DNA of 7,764 bases, taken from Bdellovibrionaceae bacterium UBA2466 (GTDB lineage Bacteria > Bdellovibrionota > FAC87 > UBA2466). The notes under the pieces were generated by a model, which searched no databases, had not been told where the DNA came from, and saw nothing but the letters and a program-made list of their open reading frames with translations. Position 1 is the stretch's first letter; each line of letters begins with the position of its first letter. Below are positions 7,126-7,764 of the stretch, piece after piece. The stretch is from positions 1 to 7,764 of the forward strand of contig DDPO01000106.1 of the NCBI GenBank assembly GCA_002342225.1, given 5' to 3'. The position numbers and the translations under genes were made by a program.

Positions 7126-7224
7126 GTGGTCTCTATCTCCCTGAAGATTTAATTGCGCTAAAGACCTTAAAGGCTAATTGGCCAAAATTCAATATTAACA
7201 TTAGGTTTATAGAGGTTCCCTAAC

Positions 7225-7764
7225 TCACTTAGTCGTCTTCTCAGCCATGAATTTCACCAATTTTAGATAGATTTGGGCCATGTCCAAAGCATCACTGAGG
7301 GCCGTATGGTTAGACTCTGTTCGAATATTGAAAAACTTTAAAAGTTGGCTTGTGGAGCCACCACCTGGCGGCAAAAGGCCTGCATCCACCAAGAAGCGCC
7401 CCACACAAGTGATATCTAAAGTGTGATGGTGAAAATGCTTATCCATGAAAGCTTTGCCAAGATTTTTAGTCAAAAGTGGGATGTCTAAAGCGCTCAGGGA
7501 TTTGCCTAGGAGTAGGGGACGTTCTCCTCCAAAGAAGGCCTTCACTTTTTCTGAGTTTAAATAGTCGAACATCCATTGACCAAATGCTGTGGGAGTTATC
7601 CCTTCAGCATGAGCTTTTCGGATGAGTCCCTCGTTGTGTTGAATAACCCACTCACTTAAAGTGGGTTTTAGTGTTTCGAAGCTGGGGCATTGAATAAGGA
7701 CCTCTTTTCCCAATTCTTCCGCAACAATATTTTTACTACCATCGACTGGAACCACTGCGACTTG
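7225..7764 (-). CDS. DnaQ-fold (DEDDh) 3'-5' exonuclease, oligoribonuclease-like, 5' end outside the window
   Basis: Only the C-terminal 179 residues are visible. The frame is open to the right edge, so a GTG at 7753-7755 is unlikely to be the start: no binding site precedes it and the first exonuclease motif (DxE) is missing. Counting from that GTG, Asp91 in SALDIPLL fits motif II, LDIT at 113-116 is the usual strand before the final helices, and His150-x-Ala-x-x-Asp155 is motif III of DEDDh enzymes. The stretch from about 14 to 55 (AEELGK to RKAHAEG) resembles the region after motif I in oligoribonucleases. The protein therefore probably trims short RNA or single-stranded DNA from 3' ends with two metal ions. 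Whether it is a true oligoribonuclease, RNase T-like or a DNA exonuclease cannot be settled. It stops 99 bp before the flavodoxin-fusion start and may be co-transcribed with it. Confidence 0.75.
   Translation of the reverse strand, partial: QVAVVPVDGSKNIVAEELGKEVLIQCPSFETLKPTLSEWVIQHNEGLIRKAHAEGITPTAFGQWMFDYLNSEKVKAFFGGERPLLLGKSLSALDIPLLTKNLGKAFMDKHFHHHTLDITCVGRFLVDAGLLPPGGGSTSQLLKFFNIRTESNHTALSDALDMAQIYLKLVKFMAEKTTK

Noticed and set aside
7164..7192. TTGAAT-17-TAAGGT as the promoter of the flavodoxin fusion
   Set aside because: The -10 matches only three of six positions. The gene may instead be read through from the exonuclease gene upstream.
7753..7755. GTG as the start of the exonuclease gene
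   Set aside because: The frame stays open to the window edge, no Shine-Dalgarno site precedes it, and the first catalytic motif would be missing, so the true start is outside the window.

Overview
This 7.76 kb window is ordinary, gene-dense bacterial chromosome of moderate GC, mid-40s per cent as judged by eye. It carries seven protein genes, six of them on the minus strand. I see no rRNA or tRNA gene, CRISPR array, insertion sequence, phage gene or recognised defence or secretion cassette. The combination of a secreted subtilase, fatty-acid and ketone-body genes and a long-chain flavodoxin would suit a free-living or predatory proteobacterium-like organism such as a member of Bdellovibrionota. 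That placement is an impression and the sequence does not prove it.

Left part (1-2917): a long-chain acyl-CoA synthetase (fadD type) on the minus strand is intact up to the left edge; probably only the last base of its stop codon is cut off. It is divergent from a membrane-anchored SGNH/GDSL-type hydrolase on the plus strand. For the hydrolase, a GTG start at 1811 fits better than the upstream ATG at 1727, because an ideal ribosome binding site and a perfect TATAAT box both lie inside the ATG-to-GTG stretch.

Middle (2934-5756): a two-gene minus-strand operon encodes both subunits of a 3-oxoacid (succinyl-CoA:acetoacetate type) CoA-transferase. Next comes a strong intrinsic terminator that ends the preceding minus-strand gene, a secreted subtilisin-like serine protease. 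This protease seems to have no inhibitory propeptide. Its leader holds an imperfect tandem repeat of about 22 bp.

Right part (5950-7764): a 391-residue protein has a complete long-chain flavodoxin as its C-terminal domain. That domain is fused through a charged coiled coil and an Ala-rich linker to an N-terminal domain I do not recognise. Last is the 3' portion of a DnaQ-fold (DEDDh) 3'-5' exonuclease that runs off the right edge.

How they fit together: FadD feeds acyl chains into CoA thioester metabolism and the CoA-transferase activates acetoacetate. Both belong to lipid and ketone-body catabolism, but they lie in separate transcription units with the plus-strand hydrolase between them. 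The flavodoxin fusion is the most unusual gene here. The rest are recognisable families with some individual oddities.
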